In this document: positions 6,889 through 9,834 of the stretch, one piece after another | Numbering within the stretch: position 1 is the stretch's first letter | How the letters are laid out: each line of letters begins with the position of its first letter | Assembly: GCA_046704565.1 (NCBI GenBank) | Contig: JBJKRP010000352.1 | Location: 1-9,834 of the forward strand | Length of the DNA stretch: 9,834 nucleotides | Direction: 5' to 3' | Source of the DNA: FEN-1297 sp046704565 | GTDB taxonomy: Bacteria; Bacteroidota; Ignavibacteria; Ignavibacteriales; Ignavibacteriaceae | Notes under the pieces: generated by a model | What the model was told of the DNA's origin: nothing | The model's database searches: none | The model's input: only the letters and a program-made list of their open reading frames with translations | Program-made: the position numbers and the translations under genes

Positions 6889-7708
6889 TATATACTATCA
6901 CCTTCATCTTGAATGAAAGGTATTGTCTTCACATTCTTCAGTGCAACGATTCATTTTAAGAAAGTATTATTTAATTGTTTCATTAAGGACCGTTCTTTAC
7001 TTAAAATTTCTTTCATAGACAACCAAAGGATGATAATTAGAAATATCTATCCCTAATCCTCACAACAATTAGACCAAGATAAAAATAATGCTGCTTGTTA
7101 AGAAAGGAGAAAGACAGCATCTGCTAATTGCTATCTGTTTTGTACAAGAAGCTGTCTGCCTAATATTTTATGAGGACTGCGAAATGCAGGGCAATATGGT
7201 GGAGGCTTTTATGGCATACCTGAGGTTAATGTGTTTTAATTGAAAAATATCAAAAATCAACAGGTATTGGGTTAGATTAGCATGCATTTACGGCTGGCAG
7301 TTAGCCGGAGAGGGCATAAGGCATGGAAGTTGAGAAGTATAAGAAAACAAAAATAAAAAAATACTTGATTTCTGTATTAAACGATCTGAAATAGCTGAAT
7401 ATAGAGGTAATTTAAGGAAATGAAAGCGAATTTGAGTTAAAAATTATGTATCAGAATAATGCGCATTCTTATAATGTACAGTTGCCGGGTTATATAATTT
7501 ATTTATAAGTAATTAGACAGAACAAGAATAATTTTATTTGACTGAATAGAGATTTTTTTATCGTATTGATTAAAGTAATGAGCCTCAATTACGTAATAGT
7601 TAAAATCAAAAGGCTCGATACTCAATTTAAGTTCAAAAATAAACTGTGACTTACCGGGCGAAGCTCTGAAAAAATATAAATTGAAACGAAAATAAAATAA
7701 TAATTGAA
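6889..7708. other. Gene-poor intergenic region before the exopolysaccharide operon
   Basis: No convincing gene lies in this AT-rich stretch of over 800 bp. The longest open frames I find are tiny: 51 codons at 7088-7243 (+, no Shine-Dalgarno), 23 codons at 7323-7394 (+, Lys-rich, GAGAGGG 8 nt upstream), 20 codons at 7446-7508 (+) and 21 codons at 7016-6951 (-). Dyads include ATTTTAAGAAAG (6953-6964) against CTTTACTTAAAAT (6995-7007, one bulge), AGACAGC (7112-7118) with GCTGTCT (7151-7157), CGGCT (7291-7295) with AGCCG (7303-7307), the palindrome ATTACGTAAT (7588-7597), and GAGCCT (7580-7585) with AGGCTC (7611-7616). The stretch should contain the exopolysaccharide promoter. TTGACT (7538-7543) is a possible -35, but no good -10 follows. 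It may be a long leader, a degraded gene, or carry small RNAs; none can be chosen from sequence alone. Confidence 0.5.
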
Positions 7709-8236
7709 ATGCTGAATAAAATGAAAAAGTTAATAATTACTATAGCTTTCTTTCTATCTGTTTTCAGCTTGAATTTATTTGCACAGCAAAATATTCAGCT
7801 TGGAAAAGGCGCTGAAAATATATCAGCTTCCGGAGCTTTGTATGATTATTCCGATCCGAATGCCATTAACATTAAAGTTATGGTGTGGGGATATGTTAAA
7901 TTCCCGGGGCAATATATTATCCCGGCAACGAGCAATGTAGTTTCTCTACTTTCGCTTGCAGGCGGTCCAACTCAAGATGCCGAGCTTGATGCATTAAAGC
8001 TGTTCAGAATTAATATTGATTCAAGCCAAACTATAATTAATATTAATTATGATGACCTGTTGGGAGATAACAGCAGCTTGTCAAACCCGGTATTGATTCC
8101 AAAGTTACATCCCGGTGACGTTTTACTTGTGCCCGGTTCTCCCAAATGGTACTTCAAGGATTATTTTGGAATATTGCTCTCTGTAGTATCCGCTCTGGCT
8201 TCCATTGCCGCTGTTTTAGTTTACGTTAAGAAATAA
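7709..8236 (+). CDS. Small SLBB-domain exopolysaccharide export protein with C-terminal membrane anchor
   Basis: This 175-residue protein has a signal peptide (about 1-26, 'LNLFAQQ' at the cleavage site), one SLBB-type beta-grasp domain (about 54-142) and a single C-terminal membrane helix (about 152-171) ending 'YVKK'. The SLBB features are 'VMVWGYVKFPGQYIIPATS', 'LLSLAGGP' and 'LHPGDVLLVPG'. SLBB domains form part of Wza-type outer-membrane polysaccharide channels, but those are normally about 350 residues or more and carry an N-terminal Poly_export domain that is absent here. This version is therefore probably an accessory periplasmic piece tethered to the inner membrane. It is the first gene of an operon with the Wzz-like gene 12 bp downstream, which supports a role in exopolysaccharide export. 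ATG at 7721 ('MKKLIITIAFF') is an equally good start; neither has a clear ribosome binding site. Confidence 0.85.
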   Translation: MLNKMKKLIITIAFFLSVFSLNLFAQQNIQLGKGAENISASGALYDYSDPNAINIKVMVWGYVKFPGQYIIPATSNVVSLLSLAGGPTQDAELDALKLFRINIDSSQTIININYDDLLGDNSSLSNPVLIPKLHPGDVLLVPGSPKWYFKDYFGILLSVVSALASIAAVLVYVKK

Positions 8237-8248
8237 GTAAAGAAAAAT

Positions 8249-9834
8249 ATGCAAATGCAGGACCCAAATTCAAGAAAATATGTTATTGAGTCTCCCAGGA
8301 CTTTAAGAGATTATACAGGGATAATCTATAAGAACAAAAGCATATTTATTGCAATTACAGTTGTTATTTTTATTGCTGCAATAGCATACTCTCTCTATAC
8401 TCCGAACATGTATAAATCGACTGCAACATTAAAAGTAACCGAACAACAAAAGAATATACTGCAGCAGAATTCGGGATATACATCCATTAATGAGCTTGAC
8501 AGGTACATCGCAAATGAAATTGGAATAATTACAAACTATAATACCAGGGAGAGGGTAGCTCAGAAGCTTTTGGCAATGGTAAAAAGCAGCGGTGTTGCCG
8601 ACTTTAAATTGTTGACGGCAAAAAACAATGCGAACGGCTTGGTATTCCCTAAAAGCGTTGATGAAATTGCAGCCGTATTAAAATCCAATGTTAAAGTTGA
8701 GCAGGAGCCGGATATGGACGCAATAGACATAACCGCTCAGTCTCCTTCTCCGCAGGAAGCTGCGATTATCGCAAATACATATGCCGAAGAATATCAGAAG
8801 ATTAACCTTGAAGGAAGCCAGGGACAGTTGAGCGACTTAGAGAAATTTCTTCAACAGCAAAGCGTTCAAAAATTAGCTGAGTTGGACAGCGCTGAGACTG
8901 TTCTTGCCAACTTTAAGGAAAAAGGCAGAGTAGTAGCGCTTGATGCACAATCAAATGCGCTTATAGAGCAACTCGCACAATTGCAGGCGCAAAGAAATAG
9001 CACAAAACTCGACCTCGTGTCATCTAATCAAGCTTTGGATCAGTATAAACAGTCGTTAAGCAAGCAGAGCCCGGCGCTGTCAAATTATATGGAGAACCAA
9101 ACCTCGCAGGCTTACATAAGCGCATTGCAGAAACAAATTGCAGACCTGCAGATGAACAGGGATCTGGCTTTGACAAATACCGATCCGAATTTGGATGTAT
9201 CGGCAAAGGTTAAGGAATACAACAATCAGATAAAAGACCTTGAAACTAAGCTTCAGGCAAGAATAGACCAGATAAAAACCGGCGCCTATGCCAGCAGCCC
9301 TGATCAGATAAAAGATCAAACAGATAAATTAATGACTGAAGAGGTACGGAACCGTTCACTTAAGATCAGACTAAACGAACTGGACGCGTTAATAGGCAGC
9401 TATAATGTGCAGCTTGCAAACTTGCCGAAAGAATCGATGCAGCTAACACAGTACGAGAGGAACGTACAATCTTTACAGCAATTATATAACCAGTTAAGAC
9501 AAAAATACCAGGAAGTAAAAATCAATGAGCTTTCGCAGACAGGAAACGTATACGTTGTCAGCGAGGGCAGAGTGCCGGATGCGCCGGAAAAACCGGTAAA
9601 AGCCTTAATCATGTTAATAGGACTCTTTGGCGGGATTGCTTCCGCTTTTGGCTTTGTATTAATAAAGGATTACTTTACTGAAAGCAATAAAGACCCTAAC
9701 TTTTCTTACATCGAGGAGAAAGAAATTAATGCTTTACCGCCCAGGACAGAAACCAAAGGCTTAAACGCACATGAAAAGCCTTTGATGCTGACACAGCCGA
9801 AATCGGGCAATAACGTCCCCTTGAAAACAACAAA
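8249..9834 (+). CDS. Wzz/GumC-type polysaccharide chain-length or co-polymerase protein, partial at right edge
   Basis: The first 528 residues are visible and remain open at the edge. A short cytoplasmic N-terminus leads to membrane helix 1 (about 31-50). A Wzz periplasmic domain follows (about 51-190, beginning 'YTPNMYKSTATLKV'), then a long coiled-coil region (about 194-430, rich in Gln, Leu and Lys), the Pro-rich 'VPDAPEKPVK' motif (442-451) and membrane helix 2 (about 451-472). These inner-membrane proteins set chain length and couple polymerisation to the export channel. At least 55 cytoplasmic residues follow helix 2 with no stop, more than a plain Wzz normally has; this could be a linker to a fused bacterial tyrosine kinase domain, which cannot be seen here. 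The start ATG at 8249 is 12 nt after the SLBB stop, with AAAGAAA upstream; ATG 8255 is an alternative. Confidence 0.92.
   Translation, partial: MQMQDPNSRKYVIESPRTLRDYTGIIYKNKSIFIAITVVIFIAAIAYSLYTPNMYKSTATLKVTEQQKNILQQNSGYTSINELDRYIANEIGIITNYNTRERVAQKLLAMVKSSGVADFKLLTAKNNANGLVFPKSVDEIAAVLKSNVKVEQEPDMDAIDITAQSPSPQEAAIIANTYAEEYQKINLEGSQGQLSDLEKFLQQQSVQKLAELDSAETVLANFKEKGRVVALDAQSNALIEQLAQLQAQRNSTKLDLVSSNQALDQYKQSLSKQSPALSNYMENQTSQAYISALQKQIADLQMNRDLALTNTDPNLDVSAKVKEYNNQIKDLETKLQARIDQIKTGAYASSPDQIKDQTDKLMTEEVRNRSLKIRLNELDALIGSYNVQLANLPKESMQLTQYERNVQSLQQLYNQLRQKYQEVKINELSQTGNVYVVSEGRVPDAPEKPVKALIMLIGLFGGIASAFGFVLIKDYFTESNKDPNFSYIEEKEINALPPRTETKGLNAHEKPLMLTQPKSGNNVPLKTT

Noticed and set aside
7088..7243. 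51-codon plus-strand open frame in the gene-poor region, as a confident gene
   Set aside because: No Shine-Dalgarno sequence, no recognisable domain, and unremarkable composition; kept only as part of the intergenic description.
7291..7307. Hairpin CGGCT/AGCCG considered as a terminator or tRNA fragment
   Set aside because: The stem is only 5 bp with no U-tract, and no tRNA arms are found around it.
7538..7566. TTGACT with a downstream -10 as the exopolysaccharide promoter
   Set aside because: At a 17-bp spacing the -10 would be TCGTAT, only 3 of 6 matches, so not listed as a feature.
7960..7968. GGCGGT resembling an ops/RfaH antitermination element near the exopolysaccharide operon
   Set aside because: It is inside the SLBB coding sequence, does not match the full ops consensus, and lies downstream of the operon start.
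9024..9612. Minus-strand open frames opposite the Wzz-like gene
   Set aside because: They are antisense shadows; the plus strand has a full coiled-coil and membrane-helix architecture across the same bases.

Overview
The window looks like a chromosomal segment from a moderately AT-rich member of the FCB group, most likely Bacteroidota or Ignavibacteriota. This is inferred from protein style, not from a marker gene. The clues are an AraC-type regulator fused to a seven-helix membrane domain, a secreted enzyme ending in a degenerate dockerin-like module with a C-terminal 'GDVNSS' echo, weak or absent Shine-Dalgarno sequences on most genes, and TAnnTTTG (-7-like) motifs upstream of three genes. 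No rRNA, tRNA, CRISPR array, insertion sequence or phage gene was seen.

Layout. Positions 1-3622 carry three minus-strand genes separated by gaps of about 160 bp: an MFS transporter (3622-2372), a membrane-anchored AraC-family regulator (2210-1047), and the N-terminal 294 residues of a MacA/HlyD-type efflux adaptor (884 to beyond the left edge). The gaps suggest separately transcribed but related genes rather than a tight operon. The adaptor probably continues into MacB-like ABC transporter genes outside the window. The MFS gene is divergent from a plus-strand Leu/Glu/Phe/Val-type amino-acid dehydrogenase (3782-5101). That gene converges on a minus-strand secreted polysaccharide deacetylase (6861-5233). 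A 130-bp junction between the two contains an intrinsic terminator and a perfect 10-bp inverted repeat.

Positions 6862-7708 form a gene-poor, AT-rich stretch of almost 850 bp with several tiny ORFs and weak dyads, none of which I can establish as a gene. At 7709 an exopolysaccharide assembly operon begins on the plus strand. It has a small SLBB-domain protein (7709-8236) and, 12 bp later, a Wzz/GumC-type chain-length or co-polymerase protein (8249 to beyond the right edge).

How it fits together: most of the products act at the cell envelope (efflux, membrane-sensing regulation, polysaccharide modification, polysaccharide export). The dehydrogenase is the one clearly cytosolic metabolic enzyme. 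I see no convincing new multi-gene system. The most unusual items are the stripped-down SLBB protein with its own C-terminal membrane anchor, the deacetylase-dockerin architecture, the three-armed dyad upstream of the adaptor gene, and the long near-empty region before the exopolysaccharide operon.
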